A DNA stretch of 64,000 nucleotides from Streptomyces antarcticus (GTDB lineage Bacteria; Actinomycetota; Actinomycetes; Streptomycetales; Streptomycetaceae). The position numbers were made by a program, and so were the translations under genes. The stretch lies in assembly GCF_026627255.1 (NCBI RefSeq), contig NZ_JAPNLM010000003.1, positions 1 to 64,000 on the forward strand. The letters run 5' to 3'. A model generated the notes under the pieces. It did not search any database. It was not told the DNA's origin and saw only the letters and a list, made by a program, of their open reading frames with translations. Positions 1 through 8,884 of the stretch are shown here, piece after piece. Every line of letters starts with the position of its first letter. The stretch's first letter is position 1.

Positions 1-116
1 CGTCAGACGCTTTCGGCTGCCGCCCGACCTTGAATGCAGGCATACGGAGCGCGGGCGGGGTGCCGAACGGCCCCAGGGGACTTACGGGAGCACACCGAGG
101 GCCTCGCCCTATCTAC

Positions 117-326
117 TCAGCCGGAGCCGGCCCGTGAGCCGAGCATGACCAGGCCCGTGATGAGCGAGGCAAGGCCGATGACCAGCACCGGAAATCCGGG
201 GCCCGGCAGGACGTACAGCAAGGCGCCGGCCAGCGTTACAGGGGCACCGACGATCACGAGGGCGACCGCGATACGGGGTTCCGTGGAGTTGCGCCACACC
301 CGTCCAAGGAGTCTGCCTTCAAGCAT
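117..326 (-). CDS. Small PGPGW-type membrane protein
   Basis: A 69-residue protein with two predicted membrane helices (about residues 19-40 and 43-63) joined by a PGPGFP turn. That turn matches the short actinobacterial 'PGPGW' transmembrane protein family, whose function is unknown. The ATG at 326 is chosen because a GAAGGG ribosome-binding site lies just upstream and the hydrophobic reading begins there; a longer start in the same frame adds only arginine-rich low-complexity sequence. It lies a few bases downstream of the gene at 332-652 and is probably co-transcribed with it. Confidence 0.6.
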   Translation of the reverse strand: MLEGRLLGRVWRNSTEPRIAVALVIVGAPVTLAGALLYVLPGPGFPVLVIGLASLITGLVMLGSRAGSG

Positions 327-331
327 CGCGA

Positions 332-652
332 TCAACCCTTCGCTCGCGAGTTCGCGCAGCGGGAGGCCCGTTCGGCGCGCAGGAAGCACCCTGCGGCCAC
401 CACCACGGATCCGAAGCCCAAACCCGTGCAGGCCATCACGACGCCCAAAGGTGCGTCGATCATGCGGGGGACGGCGTTCAGTGGCATCACGGCATAGAGG
501 CAGAGGAAGGCCCATGCGTAGGGGCGGACGGCCAGCCGCCGCCCCCGAAGCCCGCGCGGCGTCCAGCCGTTGAGCACCACCAACGCCAGGGGGAGCACCA
601 GCAGTGTGCCTACCGCCAGCGCGATGCCGTGGTACAGCGAATTTCCGTTCAT
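332..652 (-). CDS. Small integral membrane protein, unknown function
   Basis: Encodes about 106 residues with three hydrophobic stretches (roughly residues 8-29, 48-62 and 68-92), so it is probably a three-helix inner-membrane protein with a basic C-terminus. I do not recognise a family. The start at 652 (MNGNSLYHG) is preferred over an upstream GTG because a GAGGTG ribosome-binding site sits immediately before it. The stop is only six bases before the start of the PGPGW-type gene, suggesting a two-gene transcript. Confidence 0.55.
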   Translation of the reverse strand: MNGNSLYHGIALAVGTLLVLPLALVVLNGWTPRGLRGRRLAVRPYAWAFLCLYAVMPLNAVPRMIDAPLGVVMACTGLGFGSVVVAAGCFLRAERASRCANSRAKG

Positions 653-855
653 GGACACCTCTCTGATGCGTACGCCCACGATAGACGGCCGATAAGTGAC
701 ACGTTCATGCCGGAGTCCGGCAATGTGCGAGCGTCCGGACTGCCGTCAGAGGCCCGTCAAGGCGGCGTAAGGGATACGTAAAGTAGCCGGTGGCGTGCCG
801 GGCAGCCTGGTCGGCGAATACGGAACCATCACTTCTCGAATCGGGGGCTCCCGTC
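653..855. promoter_or_regulatory. Divergent intergenic region
   Basis: About 200 bases separate the leftward membrane-protein pair from the rightward antiporter gene and should hold both promoters. No clear operator or coding potential is visible. Confidence 0.3.
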
Positions 856-2106
856 ATGGTGCTCGTCGCTGTCTTCGGTGTGGCGCTGTTGATCGCCGTG
901 CTGTTCTCCGGGCTCGCCGCCCGAACCGTGCTCTCGACCTCCTTGCTGTTCCTGGTGGGCGGGGCGCTGGTCAGCGATGGGTTCCTCGGATTGATCCACA
1001 TCACCGCCGACAGCCCGATCGTGGCGGTCACCGCCGACCTGGCCCTGTTCGCGGTGCTGTTCACCGACGGCATGCACGTCTCCTTCCCGAAGCTGCGGGA
1101 GAACTGGAAGAACCCCGCCCGCGCGCTGGGGCTCGGAATGCCGCTGGCCATGGCCGGCATGGCACTGATCACCCACTACCTCGTCGGGCTGGACTGGACT
1201 ACGTCCTTCCTGGTCGGCGCGGTGCTGGCGCCGACGGACCCGGTGTTCGCCTCGGCCATCGTGGGGCGCAAGGAAGTGCCGGCGAAGCTGCGCCAGCTGC
1301 TGAACGTGGAGAGCGGCATCAACGACGGTCTGGCCCTTCCGGTGGTCCTGATCCTCATCGCCGTCGCCGGACCGACCTCCGGCCAGATACAGGCGTCCAT
1401 TCCCATGATCGGGATGGAGCTCGGCCTCGGCCTCGTCTTCGGAATTGTGCTTCCCCTGGTCGTCGCCGGTCTGGTGCGGCTGCGGCTGCTGGGGGCGGAG
1501 CCCAAGCTCCAGCCGCTGTTGCCGCTGGCAACGGGGATCATCCTGTACGGGCTGTGCCACCTCACGCACGCCAACCCCTACCTGGCCGCGTTCTCCGCCG
1601 GCGCCGTCCTGGCCGCCGTATCCCCGGAGGCCAAGACCGTCTTCGAGCCGCTCGGCGAGGCGCTGGCGGAACTGGCGAAGTTCGCAGCCCTACTCGTTTT
1701 CGGCGCACTGCTCACACCGCAGTTGTTCGGCGACCTGTCGTGTGGCGGCTACGTGGCCGTGGTTCTGGCGATCGTGCTGATCCGCCCGGTCTCGTTGCTG
1801 CTGTCGCTGCTGGGGACCCGGCTGGACCGGCGGGAGAAGTTGGTCGCCGCCTGGTTCGGACCCAAGGGCTTTGCGTCCGTCGTCTACGGCCTGCTGGTCC
1901 TCCAGGCCGGCATCCCCCAGGGCCAAGAGGCGTACACCCTCATCGCGATCTGCATCGCCTTCTCGATCATCGCCCACAGCAGCACCGACGTCCCCATCGC
2001 CCGCCTCTTCCACGTCGACGACCTCGCCGGCATCCCCGCCGGGTCGCCCAAGCCCTCCCACCCGCCGGTCACCACGGCCCGGGAGACGAGCCGTGCCCGC
2101 CCGTAG
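856..2106 (+). CDS. CPA1-family cation/proton antiporter
   Basis: A 416-residue polytopic membrane protein of the monovalent cation:proton antiporter-1 family, expected to exchange Na+ or K+ for H+ across the cytoplasmic membrane. The family core motifs are visible: LAPTDPVFASAIVG and, downstream, NVESGINDGLALP, which carry the aspartates of the transport site. About 11-12 hydrophobic helices can be counted, and the protein lacks the long cytosolic tail of some NhaP proteins. The ATG at 856 is preferred because the first helix (VLVAVFGVALLIAV) begins there and a GGGGG ribosome-binding site precedes it; longer starts add non-membrane sequence. The stop overlaps the GTG of the next gene, indicating translational coupling. 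Confidence 0.85.
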   Translation: MVLVAVFGVALLIAVLFSGLAARTVLSTSLLFLVGGALVSDGFLGLIHITADSPIVAVTADLALFAVLFTDGMHVSFPKLRENWKNPARALGLGMPLAMAGMALITHYLVGLDWTTSFLVGAVLAPTDPVFASAIVGRKEVPAKLRQLLNVESGINDGLALPVVLILIAVAGPTSGQIQASIPMIGMELGLGLVFGIVLPLVVAGLVRLRLLGAEPKLQPLLPLATGIILYGLCHLTHANPYLAAFSAGAVLAAVSPEAKTVFEPLGEALAELAKFAALLVFGALLTPQLFGDLSCGGYVAVVLAIVLIRPVSLLLSLLGTRLDRREKLVAAWFGPKGFASVVYGLLVLQAGIPQGQEAYTLIAICIAFSIIAHSSTDVPIARLFHVDDLAGIPAGSPKPSHPPVTTARETSRARP

Positions 2107-2851
2107 GACGAGTCGCAGCGAGCGGACACGTGCCCGGCGCCGGCGGCGCCCGCACGCCAAGGGCGTGCTGGCGCTCCTCGGTGGCCTGAGCAGCGTCGCG
2201 CTGGCCGCCGTCCTGTTCGCTCTGCTGCCCGGAACCGTCGAGGACGAGCGCGCCTACGCATCGGCCCTCCTCTGCACCACGCCCTGGGCGCTCCCTGAAG
2301 AGGAATGCGTACGGACCGAGCCGTACACCGTGATGAAGATCTACATCCAAGGCGGGCGCGGGGCCAGCTATTGGGCCAAGGTCGAGGACCAGGCCCATGG
2401 CAGAAGGCACGTGGACTTCGACGGCGACGAGCCGCTCCTGCGGCGTCTACGCGTCGGCGACCAGGTCAACGCGCACGTCTGGCGCGGTGACATCACGGCC
2501 GTTTCCCGCCGGGAACTGATCCAGGCGACCGGCGGCGATCCCCAAGGGGCGCCGCTGTACGACATCGCCGCCGCCCTGGCGTGCACTGTTCTGGGCGGGC
2601 TGGGGCTGACCGCGGCCTGGTGGTGGCTGCGCTGTACGGAGGCCTGTCTGGCAGGCCACCCCCGGGGCCTGCGGATGGCCGGATGGATTGCTATGGGCCT
2701 GGTCGCGGACGCGTGCGGCCACCCTGTGGATGCTGCTCTGGCTCGACGGGCCCTACTGGCTGCACCCGATCGTCTGGGCCTCAGCTGCCCTTCCCGTGCT
2801 CGCTGCTGCCCTTGCCGTCCAGCGTCCCAGTAGGAAGGAAGGGGAGCGGTG
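2093..2851 (+). pseudogene. Frameshifted two-to-three-helix membrane protein
   Basis: A GTG at 2093 with a GGGAG ribosome-binding site overlaps the end of the antiporter gene. The reading begins with a basic N-terminus, a membrane helix (about residues 23-45), a soluble middle domain and a second helix. Near 2690-2705 the good reading jumps to the +1 frame. There it continues as a clearly hydrophobic segment (LWMLLWLDGPYWLHP and onward) and stops at 2849-2851, overlapping the GTG of the next gene. In the uncorrected frame the tail is cysteine- and arginine-rich and implausible. One base gained or lost explains the pattern; a sequencing error cannot be excluded. No family recognised. Confidence 0.6.
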
Positions 2852-3070
2852 AACCGGCATGACACGCGCATCCAAGTCATCTCACTGGCGGCTTGGTGGG
2901 CGGTGGTCACAGCGCTCATCTGGGCTATCAGTTCGATAGCGGACCAACCCGCTTCCCTTGCGGCATGCGCGGGCAGCGCCGCTCTGCTGACCGCTCTCGG
3001 TGAGATCGGCGACTGGCTGCGGAGGCGCTGGTCCGCAGCCAGGTCGGCAAGGGGACGCCGCGAACCATGA
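2849..3070 (+). CDS. Small membrane protein, unknown function
   Basis: A 73-residue protein with hydrophobic segments at about residues 8-30 and 36-50 and an arginine-rich C-terminus, giving a likely two-helix membrane protein. The GTG start at 2849 overlaps the stop of the preceding frameshifted gene when that gene is read in the shifted frame, which supports both starts. GGAAGGGGAG upstream is a good ribosome-binding site. It is the last gene of the antiporter transcription unit; its role is unknown. Confidence 0.55.
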   Translation: MNRHDTRIQVISLAAWWAVVTALIWAISSIADQPASLAACAGSAALLTALGEIGDWLRRRWSAARSARGRREP

Positions 3071-3361
3071 CGGTCGGGCCGAGGCACCGGGCCAGGGGCG
3101 TCGTGGCTACTTGCCGGTGCGCGGGGGAGCTGCCGGGTGCGCCCACCGAGCGCTTGTTCGGGCAAGGCCCGTTTTGCCGCTACCTGCCGGAGGAGTAGGC
3201 CCGACAGCGGTCGCGTCGGCGAGGCCGCCGACCTGTTGGAGCCGTTGTGCTCGCGCATCTCCCGTGAATGAAGCCGGCGCTGGCACATCTCGTGCTGGCC
3301 GCGTCGTGATCGACGTGTAGTGGAGTGGCAGGTCGGGCGGCAGTGCCGCCTCGTCACCGCG

Positions 3362-4402
3362 TCATCCGGCCTCACACCGTGGTGCGAGCGCGCTGGCAGG
3401 CCCGTTGTCGGCCTCCGCCGCGTCGGCGAGGGCTTCGGCCGCGGCCTCCGCCGCTTTCGCCGCGTCGTTCGCGGCCTGGACTGCCAGGTCGTCGGAGGAC
3501 GCCTCGCGGGTGGCGGCGGACTGGGGGAGTGATTCGGTGAAGGCGCGGGTGACGTTCTGTAGGGCGGAGGTGACCTCTCCGGGTATCACCCAGAAGGTGT
3601 TGCCCGGGCCTTGCGCGAGCTGGGGGAGCATCTGGAGGTACTGGTAGGCGAGCAGTTTGGGGTCGGGGTCGTTGCGGTGGACGGCCTGGAACACTTCGTC
3701 GATGGCCCGGGACTGGCCCTCTGCTTTGAGGATCTCGGCGGTCCGGTTGCCCTCGGCGCGCAGAACTGCGGACTGCTTGTCGCCTTCCGCGGTGAGGATC
3801 TGGGACTGGCGCTGGCCCTCGGCGCCGAGGATGGCGGCGCGCTTGTCGCGCTCGGCGCGCATCTGCTTCTCCATGGCGTCCTTGATGGACTGCGGCGGGT
3901 CGATGGCCTTGATCTCCACCCGGTTGACTCGCAGGCCCCACTTGCCAGTGGCTTCGTCGAGGACACCGCGCAGCTGGTTGTTGATGGTGTCCCTGGAGGT
4001 CAGGGTCTTCTCCAGGTCCATGGATCCGACGACGTTGCGCAGCGTGGTGACGGTCAGCTGTTCCACCGCCTGAAGGAAGTTCGCGATCTCGTAGGCTGCG
4101 GCGCGCGGATCGGTGACCTGGAAGTACAGAACCGTGTCGATCTCGACGACCAGGTTGTCTTCCGTGATGACCGGCTGAGGTTTGAAGGAAACCACCTGCT
4201 CGCGCAGGTCGATCACGGGATAGACGCGGTCGATGTAGGGGATGACGACGTTGAGTCCGGGCTTCAGGGTGCGGTGGTAGCGGCCGAGGCGTTCGACGTT
4301 GCGTGCGCGGGCCTGGGGGACGATGCGTACCGCCCGCACCACGGTGAACACCGCCAGCACCGCGACGAGCAGGCCGACTAGGAGAAACGCGGAAACTTCC
4401 AT
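3362..4402 (-). CDS. SPFH/Band 7 (stomatin-like) membrane protein
   Basis: A 346-residue protein with one N-terminal membrane helix (residues 2-25) followed by an SPFH/Band 7 domain. The hallmark QVVSFKPQPVITEDNLVV and the LTSRDTINNQLRG region resemble QmcA, stomatin and paraslipin. After the SPFH core comes a long charged coiled coil with repeated AEG motifs (ILGAEGQRQSQILTAEG and similar), then an alanine-rich tail. Such proteins form membrane microdomain scaffolds and usually pair with NfeD. Here the NfeD gene is immediately upstream (stop at 4405, this start at 4402), confirming the standard operon. A decayed copy of the 3' end lies at about 7890-8050. Confidence 0.9.
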   Translation of the reverse strand: MEVSAFLLVGLLVAVLAVFTVVRAVRIVPQARARNVERLGRYHRTLKPGLNVVIPYIDRVYPVIDLREQVVSFKPQPVITEDNLVVEIDTVLYFQVTDPRAAAYEIANFLQAVEQLTVTTLRNVVGSMDLEKTLTSRDTINNQLRGVLDEATGKWGLRVNRVEIKAIDPPQSIKDAMEKQMRAERDKRAAILGAEGQRQSQILTAEGDKQSAVLRAEGNRTAEILKAEGQSRAIDEVFQAVHRNDPDPKLLAYQYLQMLPQLAQGPGNTFWVIPGEVTSALQNVTRAFTESLPQSAATREASSDDLAVQAANDAAKAAEAAAEALADAAEADNGPASALAPRCEAG

Positions 4403-4404
4403 GG

Positions 4405-4836
4405 TCACTCCCGGGGGTAGACGAGCGCGGTGGTGCCTTTGATCTCGATGACGTCGACGGTCGTGCCGGGAGGGATCACCAGCGTCTCGTCGTAGGCGCG
4501 CGCCGTCCATTCCTCACCGCCGATACGGACTCTGCCGGCCAGCTTCGATACCTCTGCAGTGACGTAGGCGGCCCCGCCGACGAGGGCGTCAACACCGAAG
4601 CGCTCTTCCGTCCGCGGGGACAGGCGACCGAGGGCGACAGGGCGTACGAACACCAGACCGACCGTCGCCACGACCGCGAACACCAAGAACTGCCAGGGGA
4701 GGGGCAGGCCGACGGCTGCGAATGCGGCGGTGACCAGTGCTGCGCCGCCGAGCAACCCGAGTGCGGCGGTGAGAGTGACGATCTCTGCCGCGCCAAGGAC
4801 CAGTGCGGTGATCAACCAAACCAGCCAAGGGTCCAT
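4405..4836 (-). CDS. NfeD-like membrane protein
   Basis: A 143-residue short-form NfeD protein. It has an N-terminal block of membrane helices (about residues 5-70) and a C-terminal OB-fold (about residues 85-143) with the family signature of small beta strands ending in DVIEIKGTTALVYP. NfeD proteins act with SPFH proteins at the membrane and help organise microdomains. GGAGGCGTAAGCG before the ATG is a strong ribosome-binding site, and an A+T-rich stretch at about 4862-4905 is the probable promoter of the pair. The proteolytic domain of long-form NfeD is absent, as is usual in actinobacteria. Confidence 0.88.
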   Translation of the reverse strand: MDPWLVWLITALVLGAAEIVTLTAALGLLGGAALVTAAFAAVGLPLPWQFLVFAVVATVGLVFVRPVALGRLSPRTEERFGVDALVGGAAYVTAEVSKLAGRVRIGGEEWTARAYDETLVIPPGTTVDVIEIKGTTALVYPRE

Positions 4837-4854
4837 CGCTTACGCCTCCTGATG

Positions 4855-4910
4855 AGCGAAGAGCGAATATATTTGACCGTTTGTGACTTTTACCCCATTA
4901 TGCAGTGTCG
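4855..4910. promoter_or_regulatory. A+T-rich promoter region upstream of nfeD/SPFH
   Basis: This stretch is markedly A+T-rich for the window and lies directly upstream of the leftward NfeD gene, so it should carry its promoter. On the + strand it also reads TTGACC, an 18-base spacer and ATTATG, a housekeeping-like promoter pointing right towards no recognisable gene. Confidence 0.35.
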
Positions 4911-5016
4911 TTCCCCGCCGCTGTACCGATGTCCAAGCCTGATTCGCTGCTCGAGGCTGCGCCGCTGCTCGGCAGCGTGGAGAGGCGCAGCGGCGAGGTC
5001 CACACCCGACGTGCGG

Positions 5017-6645
5017 TCAGGTGCGAAGGTCCCGCCGCCGGTAGCCGACGACGCCAGCGGCTGCGGCGAGCGTGGCGACTAGCGTCATCAGGAAGGCCGC
5101 GGGCCAGTTGACGGGGACGTCTGGTACGGCGGCCAGATGGGCGAACGGGGACAGTTGGCCGACCCATACCGGCCATCCGGATGTGTCGGCGATGACCTTC
5201 AGCAGGAATCCGCCAGCTGCTGGGAGCGATCCGAGGGTGGTGACCGCGCGCGGGGCCCAGCCCAGCGCGAGTACACCGGCGCCGAGGCAAAGGAGCGCGA
5301 TCGGTAGCACATTCCACGCCCCGGACAGCGCGTCGGGAAGATCGAGGTCGGCACCGACGGCCTTGGTTCCGGTCCATGTGGCGAGGCCGGCGACGGTGGT
5401 GATGAGGATGACGCCGCCGAGTGCGGCGGCGATCTCGCCGATGAGCAGCCTCGCCCGGGTGAGGGGCTGGGCGAACAGAAGGGTCAGCCGCCCGCCGGAT
5501 TCGTCGGCGGCGAGCGTGGCCAGGCGGACCGCGACGAAAGCTCCTGCCGGGACGGCCAGCAGCGCGAACAGTGTGGCGGCGTATCCTTGAACGGTGCCGA
5601 GTCCGGCGAAGCCGGCCTGCGCGGCAAGATCAGCGAACCGCGGATTGTCGGCGAGGAAGTCCGTCATGGACACGGCCAGCACCCCGATGAGCAGGTAGTA
5701 GGCGCCTACGCCAGCCGACCAGGCGGCCAGTGGCCGCACCAGCCGGCGCACCGCGAACGCCTGGACGGAACCGAGCAGTCTCATCCGCGGTCCCCGGCCG
5801 GAGGGATAGCGCAGGTAACCACCGCGGATGTCACGCCGCCCGGCCGCGGCCGCGGCGCCGGCGGAAAGCGCCAGGCAGACGACCACCAGGATCACCAGTG
5901 GCCACAGTCGGTTCCCGTCGTACGGGCGTGCCAGCGCCGTCAGGCCGAACGGCGACAGCCAACGCAGCCACCCCAAAGCGGCGACACCGTCCCCGACCAT
6001 TTTCAGCAGCATGCTGACGCCGAGGACGGCCACCGCTGCGCCGCTGGCCGAGGATCGCGTCGCGAACACCTGGGCGGTCATCGCGCCCGCCGCAGCGAAG
6101 AACACGCCGCACAAGGCCAGGCCGGCACTATGCACCGCGGCGCCGCCCGCGGTCGCACCCGCCGCGACCAGGCCGGCGAACGCGCCTGCACCCGCAAGGA
6201 GTGACACCGATACCAGGACGACGATGTGGCGCGCCACCATGGTCGTGACCGGAACCCGCCCCGCGAGCAGGACATCCCACCGCCCGGCATCCTCCTCACC
6301 CCGGGTGATCCGCGTTGCGGCGAGCAGCGCCCACACCCCTAGCACGACCGCCAAGGCCGTCCCTGTACGCCACACGGCGAACCCGCCGGCGTCATCCAGC
6401 GCCACCGGTTCGCCGAACAGGGTACGGATCGCCGGGTTCCCCGCCAGTGCCTCCAGTGCTGCGGCATCCGCCGGATCCTTGACGGTGCTTCGGTGGGCGG
6501 CCACCGCCACCGCCGACATCCCAGCCGCAACAGCGGTCACGATGAGCGCTCCGCGCCTGATCTGGCGCAGAGCCAGAGCCGTCACCGCCAAGCGCGCCCC
6601 GCGACCGAAGTCGGTGCGCTCGGCCGCCGGCTTGGGGGCCCTCAC
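5017..6645 (-). CDS. ABC-2 type exporter permease, two-module
   Basis: A 542-residue integral membrane protein with about 12 hydrophobic helices in two similar halves, as in the 'exporter of polyketide antibiotics' permease family. Such proteins usually confer drug or metabolite export. The GTG start overlaps the TGA of the ATPase gene upstream, and the protein begins MRAPKPAAERTDFG; a longer reading overlaps the ATPase and is rejected. Conserved landmarks include the soluble loops that begin GEEDAGRWDVLLAGRVP in the first half and ADESGGRLTLLFAQPLTR in the second. With the adjacent ATPase it makes a complete transporter. The substrate cannot be deduced. Confidence 0.85.
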   Translation of the reverse strand: MRAPKPAAERTDFGRGARLAVTALALRQIRRGALIVTAVAAGMSAVAVAAHRSTVKDPADAAALEALAGNPAIRTLFGEPVALDDAGGFAVWRTGTALAVVLGVWALLAATRITRGEEDAGRWDVLLAGRVPVTTMVARHIVVLVSVSLLAGAGAFAGLVAAGATAGGAAVHSAGLALCGVFFAAAGAMTAQVFATRSSASGAAVAVLGVSMLLKMVGDGVAALGWLRWLSPFGLTALARPYDGNRLWPLVILVVVCLALSAGAAAAAGRRDIRGGYLRYPSGRGPRMRLLGSVQAFAVRRLVRPLAAWSAGVGAYYLLIGVLAVSMTDFLADNPRFADLAAQAGFAGLGTVQGYAATLFALLAVPAGAFVAVRLATLAADESGGRLTLLFAQPLTRARLLIGEIAAALGGVILITTVAGLATWTGTKAVGADLDLPDALSGAWNVLPIALLCLGAGVLALGWAPRAVTTLGSLPAAGGFLLKVIADTSGWPVWVGQLSPFAHLAAVPDVPVNWPAAFLMTLVATLAAAAGVVGYRRRDLRT

Positions 6646-7532
6646 CGCTGCGTCCCGCCGTAGTAGCCGAGGAAGATTTCCTCCAGGGAGGATTCCCGCA
6701 CCGCGAGGCTGACCACGTCCGCCGCCGCCAGTTCCTGGAGCGCAGGCCCTGGGGGGCCTGTGAGGGTGAATCGTAGGGAGGTCGCGCCGGTCATCTCGAC
6801 TGCCTGCACGCCGGGCACGTGGGCCAGGTCCGGTGGCGTGCCGGTGAAACACACCGTCACCTCGGTGCGGTGCAGCCGTCGCAGGTCCGTCACGGCGGCC
6901 ACGTCGACGAGTCGCCCGGCACGCAGGATCGCCACCTTGTCGCAGACGGCCTCGACCTCGGCGAGCTGGTGGGAGCTGAGGAAGACGCTCTGGCCGTTGT
7001 CCCGGGCCTCGCGGACCGCACGACGGAACTCGAGTTCCATCAGCGGATCGAGGCCGCTGGTCGGCTCGTCCAGCACGAGCAGAGGGGCCCGGGTGGCGAA
7101 CGCGGCGACCAGCGCCACCTTCTGCCGGTTTCCCGTCGAGTACGTCCGGCCCGGTTTGGACAGGTCGAGGTCGAACCGCTCGACCAGGTCGTCCCGGTAG
7201 GACCGGTCGGTGCCGGGGCCCGTGCGCGCCAGCAGCTCAAGGATCTCGGCGCCGGTCAGCTGGGGCCACAACGCCACATCGGCCGGCACGTACGCCAGGC
7301 GCCGGTGCGTCACAGCGACGTCAGCCGCGTCGGTGCCGAAGATCGACGCCCGGCCGGCGGTGGGGCGGGCCAGTCCCAGCAACAGCCGGATGGTGGTGGA
7401 CTTGCCGGCGCCGTTGGGGCCGAGGAAGCCGAACACCTCGCCGGCCGGGACGCTCAGATCCAGGCCGTCCAGAGCAAGGACTCGGCCATAGCGTTTGGTC
7501 AGGGATTCGGTACGGAAAGCGGGCGAGACCAT
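6642..7532 (-). CDS. ABC exporter ATP-binding protein
   Basis: A 296-residue cytoplasmic ATPase of the DrrA/CcmA-like ABC class. Walker A reads GPNGAGKST, the signature region is YSTGNRQKV (a common variant of LSGGQ in this subfamily) and Walker B reads LLVLDEPTSGLDP, followed by the H-loop SSHQLAEVE. The C-terminal 80 residues form the extra regulatory domain usual in antibiotic-export ATPases. The start at 7532 (MVSPAFRTESL) is chosen because homologues begin a few residues before the first beta strand. It is the first gene of a coupled pair; the stop overlaps the permease start. Confidence 0.88.
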   Translation of the reverse strand: MVSPAFRTESLTKRYGRVLALDGLDLSVPAGEVFGFLGPNGAGKSTTIRLLLGLARPTAGRASIFGTDAADVAVTHRRLAYVPADVALWPQLTGAEILELLARTGPGTDRSYRDDLVERFDLDLSKPGRTYSTGNRQKVALVAAFATRAPLLVLDEPTSGLDPLMELEFRRAVREARDNGQSVFLSSHQLAEVEAVCDKVAILRAGRLVDVAAVTDLRRLHRTEVTVCFTGTPPDLAHVPGVQAVEMTGATSLRFTLTGPPGPALQELAAADVVSLAVRESSLEEIFLGYYGGTQR

Positions 7533-7889
7533 GCGGGCCTCCAGAGTCGGCACGGCGGGCACACGGCCCCTAACCGCCGACCAGGCTTCCCGGCACACCG
7601 CTGGTCAACATACTCGCGGCGTATCACGCTGGACAAGCAGCAGGCACACATATGGTTCGGTGCTCTCGCCTTGGGCGCGGAGATGTCCGGCGACCCGCGT
7701 AGCCCGGTGGGGCGGCTATGTCTCTACTCGGCTGGCCCCACGTGGCCGGCACCGGCCTTGTGTGTTCTGCGCGGACTCGTCGTGATGCGGGATCAGGGTC
7801 GTTAGTTTGGTGATCGGGTGCCGGTCCTGCCCCACGGAGCGATCCTGCGGCCGGAGCGTGTTGCGAGCGCGATGACCAACTCGGAGGAA
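7533..7889. other. Intergenic stretch with no identified gene
   Basis: This 357-base stretch upstream of the ABC exporter should hold its promoter. Open frames here lack codon bias and known motifs, and I see no repeat or RNA structure. Confidence 0.3.
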
Positions 7890-8050
7890 CCGGCGAAGGC
7901 TTCGGCGGTTTCTTCATCGGATTTCACCGGGTCGTTCGCGGCTTGAACGGCCAGGTCGTCGGAGGAAGCCTCGCGAATGGCGGCGGACCGGGGAAGGACT
8001 TCGGTGAAGGCGCGCGTGACGTTCTGTTGGTCGGAGGTGACCTGGATTAC
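7890..8050 (-). pseudogene. Decayed copy of the SPFH gene 3' end
   Basis: About 150 bases here are a diverged copy of the 3' end of the SPFH gene at about 3440-3580. Shared blocks include GCCAGGTCGTCGGAGGA, the run beginning GAAGGCGCG and TGACGTTCTGT, in the same order and strand. The copy has substitutions and no intact frame or upstream SPFH domain, so it is a remnant. It may reflect a segmental duplication or replacement of an ancestral gene, and it marks the left edge of a decayed accessory stretch. Confidence 0.65.
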
Positions 8051-8342
8051 AGACCGGGGGCGGCGCAGACAACCCGGCCTCCGGTGCCGCGGGACCGTGC
8101 TCGTCCCGCACGAAGCCGGTGGCTCCTGCTGCGGCTTTCCAGGTCGGATATGAGCAGCAAACCAGCGTCACGTTCGCGCACACGGCGCCCGAGACGCACA
8201 TCACTTAAGGTCGCGAAGCCAGGTTGCAAAGTCCTGACCTGCGGTTATCTTCCACCTCTTTCCGTTGGATCTATTTCTGGCGACCCACCACGTGGCGATC
8301 CTGGAGCGGGCGACGAAGGACGCCTGACCTGCTGTTTTGCCA
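8051..8342. other. Non-coding or decayed DNA
   Basis: No convincing gene. A leftward reading ending near 8201 contains a plausible but orphan peptide (ITAGQDFATWLRDLK), and a rightward reading contains HHVAILERATKDA before a stop at 8325; both look like fragments. Confidence 0.25.
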
Positions 8343-8501
8343 GTGGACACGGCGGCGGCGATGCTGGCGGAGCTCGGCGGGGTGCTGGAGGTCCGGATGA
8401 CGCTGCTGAGGCAGGCGTACCGCGACGAGATCATTGACGCTCGTTCTGACGGGATCTCAGGCGACCTGTTGAGCAGGCCAGGCCCTGTCGGGGTGGCGTA
8501 G
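8343..8501 (+). CDS. Possible 52-residue helical protein
   Basis: A GTG-started reading of 52 residues with an amphipathic, probably helical composition (MLAELGGVLEVRMTLLRQA followed by YRDEIIDARSDG). It has normal codon bias but no strong ribosome-binding site. It may be a small free-standing protein or the last piece of a decayed regulator gene. No family recognised. Confidence 0.3.
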   Translation: MDTAAAMLAELGGVLEVRMTLLRQAYRDEIIDARSDGISGDLLSRPGPVGVA

Positions 8502-8884
8502 ATCAATGGAGTGCCGGTGGTGGGCGCCTCTGCGCGGAGCTGCTGGTCTCTGATGGCCAGTTGTCCCGGAAGGGGCCAGCGAGCGCAGTGACCTGCCGTG
8601 ATGGGGCGTGGTGGTGGCCTCTGAGCAGCGCGAACGGACTGCTCCACGCTCGTGTCGGTTGATGGCGTCGGAAGTCTCAGAGGAGTCTCACGGCTGGCGG
8701 GTGCCCTTTCGGAACTGCTCGATTGAGGTAGGGCAGCGCGGCATGGGCGCAGCCTGTGTGCTGGGGGTCACCTGGATCGAACGGCGGCACGGCGTCCCGG
8801 GCACCCTGTTGTCGACGAGGGCGCTCGAACCTGATGTCAAGTGGCTGGCGTTCGGCCGACGCGATGCGGGATCGTTGGCTCCTG
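8502..8884. other. Stretch with no identified gene
   Basis: Frames here are open but show arbitrary composition. The promoter for the gene at 8885 should lie in this region. Nothing else was recognised. Confidence 0.25.

Noticed and set aside
4853..4910. TTGACC-N18-ATTATG promoter pointing right
   Set aside because: No gene with coding bias follows it on the + strand; kept only as a note in the NfeD promoter entry.
6819..7805. Long + strand open frame antisense to the ABC ATPase
   Set aside because: Codon bias and motifs are on the opposite strand; this is a shadow frame.
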